A stretch of 64,000 nucleotides of DNA from Bacteroidota bacterium (GTDB taxonomy: Bacteria; Bacteroidota; Bacteroidia; B-17B0; Aurantibacillaceae), in contig JACCXH010000007.1 in NCBI GenBank assembly GCA_013697245.1, forward strand, positions 1-64,000. The letters are read 5' to 3'. Under the pieces are notes generated by a model, which was not told the DNA's origin, searched no databases, and was given only the letters and a program-made list of their open reading frames with translations. Of the stretch, positions 1-10,078 are shown one piece after another (position 1 is the stretch's first letter; each line of letters begins with the position of its first letter). Both the position numbers and the translations under genes were made by a program.

Positions 1-183
1 CTTTTACGCAAATCATCTGCAAGCTTTTTTTAAGGTTATCTACAAATGTCTTGCATCTATTTTGTTTTTTTATCCCTAAAGGTCTTTATTTATAAACACT
101 TTGTGAGTTTAAGTGAACCCTAATTAACTCATTTAATGTGTTTATGTGCTAGGCATTTAGCAGCTATTTTCATTTTTTAACTC

Positions 184-216
184 AAAAAAAAATCCCCGAC
201 TTTTGCAAGCCGGGGA
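184..216 (-). terminator. Rho-independent terminator of the 1,723-residue surface protein gene
   Basis: Read on the minus strand, a GC-rich hairpin (arms 193-202 and 207-216, one mismatch, 4-nt loop) is followed by nine consecutive T residues (complement of 184-192). It lies 27 bp past the stop codon of the gene ending at 243. The remaining bases 1-183 show no gene or recognisable site. Confidence 0.85.
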
Positions 217-242
217 CAATTCGTGTATATGTGTTTTACTGA

Positions 243-3200
243 TTATTTCATTAAAGTAACATGTCCGGTTTTATTATGGATCTTACCATCAATATCTTTA
301 AATCTAATTTTATAAACGTAAGTGTCATTTTTTAAAGGCTCATCGCCCCTGTTCTTAACCGTTCCATTCCAACCCACAGTTGCATCTTTAGTTGAAAATA
401 ATTGCTCACCCCAACGGTCAAATACCTCTAAGCTGTATGTTTTAAGATCTAAACCATATGGCGAGAACACAGGGATAAAATAATCGTTCAATCCATCATA
501 GTTTGGTGTGAATGAACTTGGAATATAAATTCCAAAATCATTTTTAACCTGTAGCACTTTGCTGATAACATCTTTACAACCGTTAATAGTAGTTGCAGTT
601 AAAGTAATTTCATAATCACCAGCTTGCGGGAAGATCACTTTTGGATCAACCTCATTTACTTGATACAAATTACCGATCTGCCATTGATAAGTACTGTGTC
701 CTAAAATAGTAGTTAGGTTAGAGAACTGTACTTCAGGGGTAGCAATTGTTACCTCATTAGGGTTATAGCTAAAATCTGCTTTTGGCACTTCGTACACAAC
801 AATTGGGTTTTGTAAAACCGCTTGTGCAGAACAACCAATTTCATCTTGATAATTAAATGTAACAGTATAAGACCCCGGTGTTGCAAATGTATGAGTTACA
901 GATAATCCGGATTGTGGCTCAGATCCATCACCTAAGTTCCAAAGACCGGTTCCGGTATTTGCACTTGGTGTGTTAAAGATGATCTCCATTGGAGCACAAC
1001 CTTTTTCCGTGTTGCTTAGAATAGAAACAACTGGGATATCGTTTACCTGAATCCTTATAGCACTTGTATCAGGACATAAACTTGCAGTTGGCATTGAGTG
1101 CGTTAAATAAGTAATTACATTATTATTGCCGATGTTTGCACTTGCCGGCGTAAATAAACTTCCAATAACACCCGGGCCATTCCATAAACCACCTGGATTT
1201 TGAGCAAGGCTATTTAAGTTAATAGGCGCATCATTTTTACAATATGGCCCTGCATATTTCGCAAAATCAGCAGATACAAATTGTTCGATGGTAATAGTTG
1301 TAGTTGCATAAGCAATACAAGGACCAGATGTAACAGTATAGTTTACTAAATTATCTCCTATAATTGCAGATGATGGACTGAAGCCGCCAGCAGGAGTTGT
1401 TGCGCCATTGTTAACGCCACTAAACACACCACCTAAAGGCGAAACTTGTAATTGTACAGGTGCCGCAGTATTACAAAAAGGCCCTAGCTTACTAATACCC
1501 GGAGCAGCTAAAGAGAATACATTAACCGCTAAGCTTGCTTGCGCAGGGCATAAGCCGCTTGGCGAAGAAGACGTGTTATATGTTATAACGATACTTCCTA
1601 CACCTGAATTAGATGGATTAAATAAAGTTCCGGTAATACCCGAACCACTCCATATACCTAGGTTGTTTGAACTGAGAGGAATTAAATTAATAGGTGAATT
1701 TGTATTACATTGATCTACAATACTACCCGTAATTACTGCAGGTACGTAGGCTTCAATAGAAATTGTTTTTGTGTCCTGAACATTACAAGTATTCGTCCCA
1801 ATCACATACTGAACCGTATTAGCGCCAATTGCAGCAAGTGCGGGACTGAATGTTCCGGCAATATTATTATACGCTGTAGCAGTCCATGTTCCACTATTAG
1901 GAGCAACTCCTAATTGGAAATTAGGCGCGTTATTACATAATGGACCAGCAGGTACAATTGTTGGTTGCGGTGGGTTTAATACCGATACTAATAATTGTCT
2001 CGAATCCGGACATAGTGTTGCATTAGGCGCTGAAGTAGTATTATATCCTAAAGTATAAATACCTGTTGCTAAACCTATCGGATTAAATGAGTAACTTCCT
2101 ACTACACCGCTTCCAGACCAAATACCGTTTACGGTACTTTGTACAATGGCATTTAAATTAGAAGCAGGGCTAGTAACGCATAAGTTACCGATGGTACCCG
2201 TTAAGGCAGCTGTATTAAATTGAGTAACAAGGAATGATCCTGTATTTGTCGCAACGCAAGTGCCAATACCAACCGCATACATAAATGTATTTGTACCAAT
2301 AGCCGCTAACGATGGTGTAATAACACCCGTGTTAAGATTTATTGGTAAAGAAGGGACGCTTGTTGTAAATGTTCCACCGGTAGGAGTAACTGTAATTGTA
2401 ACCGGTGAAGCATTTGTACAAAACTCGTTAATTGGAGTAATTGTAGGTGTTACAGGGTTAACAACTGTTACAGCAAATGTATTTGTTATAGGACAGTTTA
2501 CAAATGTTGGTGTAACAACAACAGAATAGTTTATTGTTGAAACCGTGCCAGGTGCAGTAGTTGGTGTAACAATACTGGTTGTTTGAGTTGTATTTGATAA
2601 GAATGTTGGAGGCGACCAAGCAAATGTAAACATGTTTGCAGTAGTTGTTGGGCAATTACCAAACTTAGTGTTTGGCCTGTTTGGAGAAAAACCTGAAACG
2701 TTTGATAAACCACAAATTGAAGCAAGACTAAATGCATAATCATATGCAGTAGAGTTGTATGAAGTTGGTGTATAGAAAGCTGTTGCGCCAATGAACTGCC
2801 ATGTAGAAGAGTTCTGACAGATGTCAACTAAAATATTTGAAACACCATCCCAGAAATAAGGCGTGCTAAAGTTATGTTGGTTCCAACCAGATACCGGGGT
2901 GTAGTTAGGGCTATTGAATACCTGAGTAAAAGTACCCGGGTTATCCATAATTGTAACAACAGATGCCGCTGTACATTTAATTTTTATCGTGTAGCCAGGA
3001 ATATTTGCAACTCCATTTACACCACTCACATTAAAAGATATACTGCTTAAATAACCTGCCATTGCACCACTAGCAGTTAATTCAGAGGCCCTGTATAAGA
3101 TCTGCGTGTGATGAGCATAATAATATTTTGAATATGGTTGCGGAAATTGCCATTGCTGGCCAACCGTAGCGGAGTTTCCTAATTGAACCATATTTGGATT

Positions 3201-5414
3201 AGAGCAAGCAGGCCCAACACCCGTATTAGAACAAGGTGTACCAACTATTTGGTTAACAAGTGTCACCGATGTGGTTATATTATTACCTTGACATATCGTA
3301 GGTGTAAGCGGCGCTATATTATAGGTGAATGTATACGGTGTTACCGTAAATGTTGTGCTGTATTTACACGATCCGTCAAACGCAACAACGCTATAAGTAC
3401 CTCCGGCTAAACCTGTAGGCACAAAAGTGTTTGATGCTGTTGGTGTTAAATTTACAGAATAAATAGGGCCACTTGTAGAGAATACCTGATAGGAGTTCAA
3501 TCCGGTTGGCGCATTAGCGGCAGGGGTAATTACTACAGCAGCTGTGCCATTAGTTGCAGCAGGGCATATAACCCCAATACTCGGAACAGATACAGCGCCA
3601 GGAGGTGTTGCAGACAACGTAAATTTTGCAGAATCTTTACAACCTTGCGGCGTAACATACGACAGCCAATAAACAGCTCCATTTGTTGGGTTATTTACAG
3701 TATAATTTGCTGCTGTACCAAGCGGACCGGGTATAGGCGTCAAATTATTATACCACTGAAAGTTCGTTCCCCCTGCTGTTGTTAAATAGGCCTGCGTACC
3801 ACAATATGGTTTGGTGTATTGAAATAAATTAGGTGGTGATGTACCAATAACAAATGTTGATGTTGCGGTACCACAACTACCCCCGCCACCCTGAACGGTA
3901 ATAGAGTATGAGCCGGGGGGTAAATTATTTATTACAGACGATGTACTCGCTGTTAAGTTCATTGTAGGATTGGAAATACTTGTATACGTATACGTTATCT
4001 GCGAACTACTACCTGATGCGTAGACCGTGGCCGAACCACTGGCCCCACCCGGACACGTTGAAGCGGTAGCAATACCATTGATGTAAACACTTGAAATTTT
4101 AATTGTATCCTTTGCTGTAAAAGTACAGCCAGAAGCAGATACCATTGTTACTGTAAATACCATACCTGCGCTTACCGGAGTAACTGTAATATTGGGAGCG
4201 TTTGCCAAAGCTGGAGTGTAAGAGATCGCTGGAGGTCCGGCCCATGAATATGATGCATAACCTAAAGGTGCAACTATACTCGCAATGTTAGATCCAAAGC
4301 AGAAACTTACCGGGCCACCAACCGGACCACCGTTTCCACCTAAACCACTTCCAACTTGGTTACCACCGCATCTTGAATCAAAATAGCAGCAACCATGGTG
4401 AGCACCACCATTACAATCTCCACTAGTAACTTTAATTGTTACGCAGCTACCGATATAGGGTGTTAAGTCAATATATTTTACCACCCAATTTGTCCAAGAA
4501 ACTAAAGTAGTTGGATCTACAGTATAACCCGGTACACCAGAAGTACAGCCAGAACCAGAAGGAGTTAAACTGATGGAAGAACATGGAAGTGGAACGCCAG
4601 CGCAGTTATATAAGTCTACTTTAAAGAATGGTTGATCGCAACAAGCATGACCCGAACCGTCCCATGAACCTGCATAAGCAAATTGAAATAAAGTATTAGC
4701 TGAGGTAACAGGAAATGTTTGTTTGATCTGGTTAATTAAAGTGCCGGGATTTGTATCTCCCATTCTGATAACTCTATTTCCACCTAATGGAGAATTTGGA
4801 AGGGATCCAAGATACAATACACTTGCAATTGGTGTTGCTACAACTGAAAATTCAGGGCTACCGTTTGAACCATAGTTAGGTGTTACGCACGCGCCTCCAT
4901 TTGGAAAACCATTACTTCCACTACCAATTGTCCAACCGGCAACTGCTGCTCCGTTGTTTGGGTAACTACCAACCGGTGTTGATTCAAAATCTTCGTTCAC
5001 ACAAGGTGCGCTATTTACAGAGTTACCGCCGCCAATAGGTTTGTTACCAATTTGCGATGAATTTGCCGGATTATAATTTCCTATTTTATATTTTTGATCG
5101 ATATAATCACGTTTTTGTGTATTCATGACGTGCATGAATTCAGCACCATAAAAACCTCTTCCCAAAAGTTGTGCTTTTAATGTGTTCTCATCAAAACCTT
5201 TTAATGAATCGGCATAGAAATGAACATAATTTTTAAATGAAGAAGATGAGTTCAGGTAATCCTGATTCTCAACAAAACCTTTTTTTACATCTGCCACAAC
5301 ATCCCCTTGCGTTTGAGTATTGGCATTATTACCAACACTTTTATTTGTTTGCGCACTAACCGATAAATTAATTGTTAGTGAGATAAACAACGCCGCTTTA
5401 CATATTTTCTTCAT
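243..5414 (-). CDS. Large T9SS type B cargo: Ig/PKD-repeat surface protein with gliding-motility C-terminal domain
   Basis: A 1,723-residue secreted protein beginning with a clear signal peptide (hydrophobic core at residues 5-20, ending SVSAQ). Residues about 140-350 form a Cys-rich jelly-roll-like segment, followed by several Thr/Pro-rich Ig-like repeats. A second globular segment, with the motifs AHHTQILY and YFWDGVSNILVDIC, lies near residues 765-910. Near the C-terminus are PKD-like domains (LGDGSEP, HTFATPGSYTVTF), then the CHU_C-type domain with IPSSFTPNYDGLNDYF and VFDRWGEQLF, ending GHVTLMK. That last domain is the known type B sorting signal for the type IX secretion system, so export to the cell surface or medium is expected. 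Ligand unknown; adhesin or matrix function is inferred. It stands alone, with a terminator behind it. Confidence 0.9.
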   Translation of the reverse strand: MKKICKAALFISLTINLSVSAQTNKSVGNNANTQTQGDVVADVKKGFVENQDYLNSSSSFKNYVHFYADSLKGFDENTLKAQLLGRGFYGAEFMHVMNTQKRDYIDQKYKIGNYNPANSSQIGNKPIGGGNSVNSAPCVNEDFESTPVGSYPNNGAAVAGWTIGSGSNGFPNGGACVTPNYGSNGSPEFSVVATPIASVLYLGSLPNSPLGGNRVIRMGDTNPGTLINQIKQTFPVTSANTLFQFAYAGSWDGSGHACCDQPFFKVDLYNCAGVPLPCSSISLTPSGSGCTSGVPGYTVDPTTLVSWTNWVVKYIDLTPYIGSCVTIKVTSGDCNGGAHHGCCYFDSRCGGNQVGSGLGGNGGPVGGPVSFCFGSNIASIVAPLGYASYSWAGPPAISYTPALANAPNITVTPVSAGMVFTVTMVSASGCTFTAKDTIKISSVYINGIATASTCPGGASGSATVYASGSSSQITYTYTSISNPTMNLTASTSSVINNLPPGSYSITVQGGGGSCGTATSTFVIGTSPPNLFQYTKPYCGTQAYLTTAGGTNFQWYNNLTPIPGPLGTAANYTVNNPTNGAVYWLSYVTPQGCKDSAKFTLSATPPGAVSVPSIGVICPAATNGTAAVVITPAANAPTGLNSYQVFSTSGPIYSVNLTPTASNTFVPTGLAGGTYSVVAFDGSCKYSTTFTVTPYTFTYNIAPLTPTICQGNNITTSVTLVNQIVGTPCSNTGVGPACSNPNMVQLGNSATVGQQWQFPQPYSKYYYAHHTQILYRASELTASGAMAGYLSSISFNVSGVNGVANIPGYTIKIKCTAASVVTIMDNPGTFTQVFNSPNYTPVSGWNQHNFSTPYFWDGVSNILVDICQNSSTWQFIGATAFYTPTSYNSTAYDYAFSLASICGLSNVSGFSPNRPNTKFGNCPTTTANMFTFAWSPPTFLSNTTQTTSIVTPTTAPGTVSTINYSVVVTPTFVNCPITNTFAVTVVNPVTPTITPINEFCTNASPVTITVTPTGGTFTTSVPSLPINLNTGVITPSLAAIGTNTFMYAVGIGTCVATNTGSFLVTQFNTAALTGTIGNLCVTSPASNLNAIVQSTVNGIWSGSGVVGSYSFNPIGLATGIYTLGYNTTSAPNATLCPDSRQLLVSVLNPPQPTIVPAGPLCNNAPNFQLGVAPNSGTWTATAYNNIAGTFSPALAAIGANTVQYVIGTNTCNVQDTKTISIEAYVPAVITGSIVDQCNTNSPINLIPLSSNNLGIWSGSGITGTLFNPSNSGVGSIVITYNTSSSPSGLCPAQASLAVNVFSLAAPGISKLGPFCNTAAPVQLQVSPLGGVFSGVNNGATTPAGGFSPSSAIIGDNLVNYTVTSGPCIAYATTTITIEQFVSADFAKYAGPYCKNDAPINLNSLAQNPGGLWNGPGVIGSLFTPASANIGNNNVITYLTHSMPTASLCPDTSAIRIQVNDIPVVSILSNTEKGCAPMEIIFNTPSANTGTGLWNLGDGSEPQSGLSVTHTFATPGSYTVTFNYQDEIGCSAQAVLQNPIVVYEVPKADFSYNPNEVTIATPEVQFSNLTTILGHSTYQWQIGNLYQVNEVDPKVIFPQAGDYEITLTATTINGCKDVISKVLQVKNDFGIYIPSSFTPNYDGLNDYFIPVFSPYGLDLKTYSLEVFDRWGEQLFSTKDATVGWNGTVKNRGDEPLKNDTYVYKIRFKDIDGKIHNKTGHVTLMK

Positions 5415-5557
5415 AATATATTAATTTGATATGGTAAAACTAACCCATTACCCAAAAAAGGAACTATTTTTCACTCATTTATGTGATTATCTCACTAATT
5501 GAAATGCCCAATTGGCAGATTTTAACATTTAAAAGTCTGTATTTGTTCGATTTAGGT

Positions 5558-5583
5558 AAAAAAAAGACCGACAAACGCCGGTC
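5558..5583 (-). terminator. Rho-independent terminator behind the Bax inhibitor-1 family gene
   Basis: On the minus strand a 7-bp stem (arms 5577-5583 and 5566-5572, one G-T pair, 4-nt loop) is followed by eight T residues (complement of 5558-5565). It lies about 30 bp past the stop of the gene ending at 5615. Confidence 0.8.
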
Positions 5584-5614
5584 CTAAAATGTTAGTTTTA
5601 AAATGCTTTAATTA

Positions 5615-6349
5615 TTATTTCCTTCCTCCAAATAAACGTAACAAGAATAAAAATAAATTAATAAAATCAAGGTACAAAGTTAATGCACCCATTACTGCAT
5701 ACTTGCGGCTCTCTGAAGAATCGCCCGCTTGCTCGCCAATATTTTTGATTTTTTGAACATCATAAGCTGTTAAACCGGTAAATATAATTACACCAATTAT
5801 GCTAATGATATAATCCATTCCGGGACTGCGCATGAATAAGTTTATTAACGAGGCAATTACAATTCCAATTAAACCAATCATTAAAAGGCTTCCTAATTTT
5901 GTAAGGTCTGTTTTAGTAGTGTAACCCGCAATTGCCATTAAAGCAAATAAACCGGCTGTACTTAAAAAAACTTTATATATAGAACCAATATTATATACAA
6001 AGAAAATAAAACTAAAGCTAATGCCATTTATAACAGAATAAGCCACAAAAGTGCCTATTAGAACAGGTAAGGACATTTTATTTATACCGAAGCTCATCGC
6101 TAAAACAAATAGCAATGGCGCAAACATTACTACATAGGCTAATGTTGTTGGATTATATCCTCCAAATTCATTTGGCTCTAAAAGCAATGAGGTTAATTGT
6201 GGTACATAGGCAAATAAAATAGCAGAAAGTGTGGTCAATACCATTGCCATACTCATCCACGCAAATGCTGAACGTAATACAGTATTTTGACTGGTTACAG
6301 TTCCACTTTGCATGTTTTCAATTGGGGTATTTCTAAAATTTGTGCTCAT
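5615..6349 (-). CDS. Bax inhibitor-1/YccA family integral membrane protein
   Basis: A 244-residue protein with about seven hydrophobic segments and the family's C-terminal signature: an Asp in GLTAYDVQKIK near residue 200, then YLDFINLFLFLLRLFGGRK. Length and topology match the bacterial BI-1/YccA (TMBIM) family. Members are pH-sensitive calcium leak channels or partners of the FtsH protease; which applies here cannot be told. A perfect TAnnTTTG box lies 18 nt before the start codon, so it probably has its own promoter, with a terminator behind it. It follows ftsX on the same strand but is likely a separate unit. Confidence 0.92.
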   Translation of the reverse strand: MSTNFRNTPIENMQSGTVTSQNTVLRSAFAWMSMAMVLTTLSAILFAYVPQLTSLLLEPNEFGGYNPTTLAYVVMFAPLLFVLAMSFGINKMSLPVLIGTFVAYSVINGISFSFIFFVYNIGSIYKVFLSTAGLFALMAIAGYTTKTDLTKLGSLLMIGLIGIVIASLINLFMRSPGMDYIISIIGVIIFTGLTAYDVQKIKNIGEQAGDSSESRKYAVMGALTLYLDFINLFLFLLRLFGGRK

Positions 6350-6367
6350 AGTTAAAATTTTGATTTA

Positions 6368-6375
6368 CAAATTTA
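6368..6375 (-). promoter_or_regulatory. Bacteroidota -7 promoter box for the BI-1 family gene
   Basis: Minus-strand TAAATTTG, a perfect match to the Bacteroidota TAnnTTTG element, 18 nt upstream of the ATG at 6349. No clear TTTG -33 box is present at the usual distance, so this is a candidate only. Confidence 0.45.
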
Positions 6376-6409
6376 CTAAAATAAAGTAATACCTTATAGT
6401 TAAGAATAC

Positions 6410-7279
6410 CTAAAAGTAAAGGTCGCTTGTTTTTAGGCGTAAAAACCTTAAAACAGAAAGCATAGCGCTAAAAGCAGAGATGATAACACCTACTAATACA
6501 ATAGCCGAAAATAAAATAAGCAACAAGTTTTCGTCTTGTAATTGTAGTAAGTCCGGAATAAAACGTGTACTTATAGCCAATAAAGCAACTAATAGAACGC
6601 TGGCAATTATTCCGGCAATTATTCCCTGGCGCACACCTTTAAAAATAAAAGGTTTACTTATAAAAGATCTTGTGGCACCAACCAAATACATCGTTCTTAT
6701 TAAAAACCGTTGCGAATAAATTGAAAGGCGAATGGTGTTATTTATAAGCGCAATGGCCACAATTAAAAGTGCCCCGCTAAAAATTAAAATAAAAAAAGCG
6801 ATGGCTTTTGTGTTTTTATTTAAGTTGTTGATCATGTCTTTTTGATAAACAACTTCTTTCACATAGCTTTTTTGCAAAAGCGTTTTTTCAATTATTTGTA
6901 AAGTATCGGTATTGGCATAATTAGCATTTAGCTTCACTTCCATCGAATTAAGCAAAGGGTTGCTTCCTAAAAAAGAAACAAAGTCCTCGCCAAGATCGGC
7001 CTTTAATTTTTCGGCAGCTTGTTCTTTATTAATAAGGTTAACGCTTTTTGCGTATTTAGAATTACTTATTTCCTGCAATAAACCATCTGTTTGCGCCGAG
7101 CTGGCGGTATCTTTTAAATAGATCTGGAAACCAACATTTTCTTTAAAGTGCTTTGATAATTTATTTGCATTTATTACCAAAAGCCCCAAAGCCCCTAACA
7201 TAAACAGAACCAGCGATAAGCTAATAATTACCGTAATGCCGGAAGTACGCAGTCTTTTTTTTGTCAGGTTATCGCTCAA
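6410..7279 (-). CDS. ftsX: Cell division protein FtsX
   Basis: A 289-residue permease-like protein. One transmembrane segment near residues 14-35 follows a cytoplasmic basic N-terminus (KKRLRTSG). An extracytoplasmic domain (about 40-155) comes next, then three more membrane segments; the LVGATRSFISKPF motif before the third is typical of FtsX. With FtsE (not in the window) it forms an ABC-type complex at the division septum that activates peptidoglycan hydrolases. It lies 84 bp downstream of uppP on the same strand. In many Bacteroidota ftsX precedes the DUF3098 gene and uppP, so the order here is a rearranged version of that cluster. Confidence 0.93.
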   Translation of the reverse strand: MSDNLTKKRLRTSGITVIISLSLVLFMLGALGLLVINANKLSKHFKENVGFQIYLKDTASSAQTDGLLQEISNSKYAKSVNLINKEQAAEKLKADLGEDFVSFLGSNPLLNSMEVKLNANYANTDTLQIIEKTLLQKSYVKEVVYQKDMINNLNKNTKAIAFFILIFSGALLIVAIALINNTIRLSIYSQRFLIRTMYLVGATRSFISKPFIFKGVRQGIIAGIIASVLLVALLAISTRFIPDLLQLQDENLLLILFSAIVLVGVIISAFSAMLSVLRFLRLKTSDLYF

Positions 7280-7363
7280 AGTAAATAATTTATAAGCGAA
7301 TTTATTTTTTTATTCAACGCTTACAGCTAAATACAAAAAGATTAATTAACAAGACAGTGTTTG

Positions 7364-8158
7364 TTACACAATGGCAATTTTTATTCCCGCCAGAAATAGC
7401 ACAATAAGCGTGCCACCAACAATAATGCGGTAAACACCAAAATATTTAAAGCCATATTTATTTAACACACCAATAAAAAATTTAATGGCCAAAGCGGCCA
7501 CAACAAATGCAATAATATTGCCAAAGACCAATAATTTAATTTCGTGAGAATTTATAGTAATGCCATCTTTATAAAAATCGAGCATTTTTTTTGCAGTAGC
7601 CGCAAACATGGTTGGCACCGCTAAAAAAAAAGAGAACTCCGCCGCGTTTTGGCGTGTGAGTTTTTGTGTCATACCACCAATAATTGTTGAGGCGCTTCTG
7701 CTAACACCCGGAAATAAAGCCAGGCATTGAAACAACCCAATTTTAAAAGCTGAAGGAAAGGTGATTTCTTCTTCTGTTTTTATTGTTGGATCTTTAAACC
7801 ATTTATCTACAAACAATAAAATAATTCCACCAACAAAAAGTGCTACTGCAACGCCAAAAACATTTTCTAACTGGGCATCTATCCAATCGCCCAAAAGTAC
7901 CCCGGCAATAGCGCTTGGGATAAAGGCAACCACTAGTTTTAAATAAAAATTGACTGATCTAAAAAAGCGTTTAAAATACAATACAACCACGCTTAAAATA
8001 GCGCCTAGTTGAATGGCAATGGTAAATAATTTTACAAAAGGTGTGATTTCCATTCCTAAAATGGCGGTGGTGATCATCATATGACCTGTTGATGAGATGG
8101 GCAGAAACTCAGTTAAACCCTCAACAATGGCAATTATTAAAGCCTGTAGATACGACAT
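7364..8158 (-). CDS. uppP: Undecaprenyl-diphosphate phosphatase (BacA type)
   Basis: A 264-residue polytopic membrane enzyme that dephosphorylates undecaprenyl pyrophosphate to regenerate the lipid carrier for peptidoglycan and surface polysaccharides. Both family signatures are visible: [14 protein letters not shown] near residues 13-26 and [15 protein letters not shown] near 145-160, which together hold the catalytic Glu, Ser, Arg and His residues. The length is normal. The start lies 3 nt after the stop of the small membrane protein gene upstream, so it is translated from the DUF3098-led operon. Confidence 0.96.
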   Translation of the reverse strand: MSYLQALIIAIVEGLTEFLPISSTGHMMITTAILGMEITPFVKLFTIAIQLGAILSVVVLYFKRFFRSVNFYLKLVVAFIPSAIAGVLLGDWIDAQLENVFGVAVALFVGGIILLFVDKWFKDPTIKTEEEITFPSAFKIGLFQCLALFPGVSRSASTIIGGMTQKLTRQNAAEFSFFLAVPTMFAATAKKMLDFYKDGITINSHEIKLLVFGNIIAFVVAALAIKFFIGVLNKYGFKYFGVYRIIVGGTLIVLFLAGIKIAIV

Positions 8159-8161
8159 AAT

Positions 8162-8575
8162 TTATTTAACTAAAGAAACATGGTCAACAAAATAGTCTGT
8201 TTCACCTTGCCAAAAAAAATTTTTAACTACCTGTCTGTATTTTAAAACTACTTTGTGTCCCTGGTAATTTTCCATCGAATCGTAAATAGGTTTTTTTGTG
8301 GTAGAAAATTTAAAGATCGTCATAGGCATAAAAGTTCCTTCGCCCTGGTTAACGCCACCAATATTCAATTCACCTTCAAAGGTCTTAAAAACATATCCTT
8401 TTTTGCTTACTTTAATTAACACGCCTGAGCGTGTGCCTTCACTATAAGTAATACCACAAATAAAATAATAGATGAACAAGAAAAGAATTACAAATAAAAG
8501 GAAAAACAGTGCGAATCTTTTAAATTTGTTTTTCTTTTTTGGGGCTAAAGAATTAGCGGCCTGCTCCTGGCTCAT
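8162..8575 (-). CDS. Small membrane-anchored protein of a Bacteroidota family, function unknown
   Basis: A 137-residue protein with a basic N-terminus (PKKKNKFKRF), one transmembrane segment at about 22-43 and a C-terminal domain outside the membrane containing TYSEGTRSGVLIKVSKKG and VFKTFEGEL. This YSEGxRSG...KGxxFKTxEGE pattern recurs in small Bacteroidota proteins, some mislabelled as 6-phosphogluconate dehydrogenase in databases (from memory); nothing here resembles that enzyme. Its ATG overlaps the stop of the DUF3098 gene by 4 nt and uppP follows 3 nt later, so the three are translationally coupled. A role linked to the envelope is inferred only from context. Confidence 0.8.
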   Translation of the reverse strand: MSQEQAANSLAPKKKNKFKRFALFFLLFVILFLFIYYFICGITYSEGTRSGVLIKVSKKGYVFKTFEGELNIGGVNQGEGTFMPMTIFKFSTTKKPIYDSMENYQGHKVVLKYRQVVKNFFWQGETDYFVDHVSLVK

Positions 8576-8811
8576 GAATTACTGGGTTCTGCTTCTTGTT
8601 TTGGCCTCCACATAATTGCAACTACAATGGTTACAAAACCAATTAAGCAGCAAATAGGTGCAAGCGTGATACGTTGAAAATCAAAAATAGCAGGGTTAAA
8701 GATATTTGGATCTTCGCTGCCGCCACCTATCATTAACAAATAACCAAGTGCAATAAATACAATTCCTACCAATAAAATGTAGTAGTTCTTTTTTGTGAAA
8801 GTAGTTTTCAT
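8572..8811 (-). CDS. DUF3098 family two-helix membrane protein
   Basis: A 79-residue protein with two transmembrane helices (about 10-28 and 51-68) separated by the loop GGGSEDPNIFNPAIFDFQR, typical of DUF3098 proteins, which in Bacteroidota commonly sit next to ftsX and uppP. First gene of the operon running to uppP. No enzymatic residues are apparent; a helper role in cell-wall lipid carrier metabolism or division is inferred from conserved neighbourhood alone. Confidence 0.85.
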   Translation of the reverse strand: MKTTFTKKNYYILLVGIVFIALGYLLMIGGGSEDPNIFNPAIFDFQRITLAPICCLIGFVTIVVAIMWRPKQEAEPSNS

Positions 8812-8937
8812 TTGTGCGTATCTACGTGTTTATTAAATTGAATAAAATTCAAATATACTTAAAAATTGCCTTATCATTTGCTGGTTTTGGTTGATTTTTA
8901 TACGTTAATTTTTTGTAATATTGTTACTTTATAAATT

Positions 8938-10026
8938 ATGGCAAAAGTAGCACTCATTACAGGGGTAACCGGGCAAGATGGCGCTTATCTTTCAGAATTG
9001 CTTTTAAGTAAGGGATACGAAGTGCATGGCGTTAAACGCCGCAGTTCTTTATTTAATACCGATAGAATCGATCATTTATATCAGGACCAGCACGAAAAAC
9101 ATGTTAACTTTAAATTGCATTACGGCGATCTTACAGATAGTACAAACCTGATTAGAATAGTGCAGGAAGTTAAGCCGGATGAGATCTACAATTTAGCGGC
9201 CATGTCGCATGTAAAAGTAAGTTTTGATACACCCGAATATACCGCTAATGCTGATGGCATAGGCACACTTCGTATTTTAGAGGCCATTCGTATCCTTGGC
9301 CTTGAAAAGAAAACACGTTTTTACCAAGCCTCTACTTCTGAGCTCTATGGTCTTGTTCAGGAGATCCCTCAAAAAGAAACAACCCCATTTTATCCTCGCA
9401 GTCCTTATGGCGTGGCAAAATTATATGCTTTCTGGATCACAAAAAATTACCGCGAAGCTTATGGCATGTTTGCCTGCAATGGTATTTTGTTCAATCACGA
9501 AAGTCCGTTACGAGGCGAAACATTTGTTACCCGTAAAATTACACGCGGTGTTGCAAAAATAAGTTTAGGTCTACAGGAAAAATTATTTATGGGCAATATT
9601 GATTCCGAAAGGGATTGGGGCCATGCAAAAGATTATGTAGAAGGTATGTGGCGCATGCTACAACAAAGCGAAGCCGAGGATTTTGTTTTAGCCACAGGAA
9701 TTAAAATTACCGTGCGCGAATTTATTAATATGGCTTTTGCAGAAGTTGGTATTAAATTAAAATGGGAAGGCAAAGCAGAAAATGAAAAAGGAATTAATAT
9801 TGCTACCGGAAAAACAGTAGTAGAAATTGATCCTAAATATTACCGACCTGCCGAAGTTGATCTTTTAGTTGGCGACGCCACAAAAGCAAAAACTAAAATG
9901 GGTTGGACGCCAACTTACACAGTTGCAGAATTATGTAAAGAAATGGTTTTGGCCGATGTTGAATTATTTAAACGCGATAAATATTTAATTGAAGGCGGCC
10001 ACAAAGTACTTAACTATAAAGAGTAA
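8938..10026 (+). CDS. gmd: GDP-mannose 4,6-dehydratase
   Basis: A 362-residue extended short-chain dehydrogenase that converts GDP-mannose to GDP-4-keto-6-deoxymannose using bound NADP(H). Visible are the nucleotide-binding TGVTGQDG at residues 8-15, the catalytic Thr/Glu segment STSELYG near 132-138, and the Tyr-Lys pair in SPYGVAK (about 157 and 161). The family's [15 protein letters not shown] segment near 186-200 is intact. Length is normal. It is followed 52 bp later by GDP-L-fucose synthase, so the pair makes GDP-L-fucose for surface glycans or glycoproteins. It starts a plus-strand run facing away from the uppP operon. Confidence 0.98.
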   Translation: MAKVALITGVTGQDGAYLSELLLSKGYEVHGVKRRSSLFNTDRIDHLYQDQHEKHVNFKLHYGDLTDSTNLIRIVQEVKPDEIYNLAAMSHVKVSFDTPEYTANADGIGTLRILEAIRILGLEKKTRFYQASTSELYGLVQEIPQKETTPFYPRSPYGVAKLYAFWITKNYREAYGMFACNGILFNHESPLRGETFVTRKITRGVAKISLGLQEKLFMGNIDSERDWGHAKDYVEGMWRMLQQSEAEDFVLATGIKITVREFINMAFAEVGIKLKWEGKAENEKGINIATGKTVVEIDPKYYRPAEVDLLVGDATKAKTKMGWTPTYTVAELCKEMVLADVELFKRDKYLIEGGHKVLNYKE

Positions 10027-10078
10027 ATTGTACTTTTAGTAATAGTAAAGTTCATTGTTCAATATTTAAAAATAAAAC

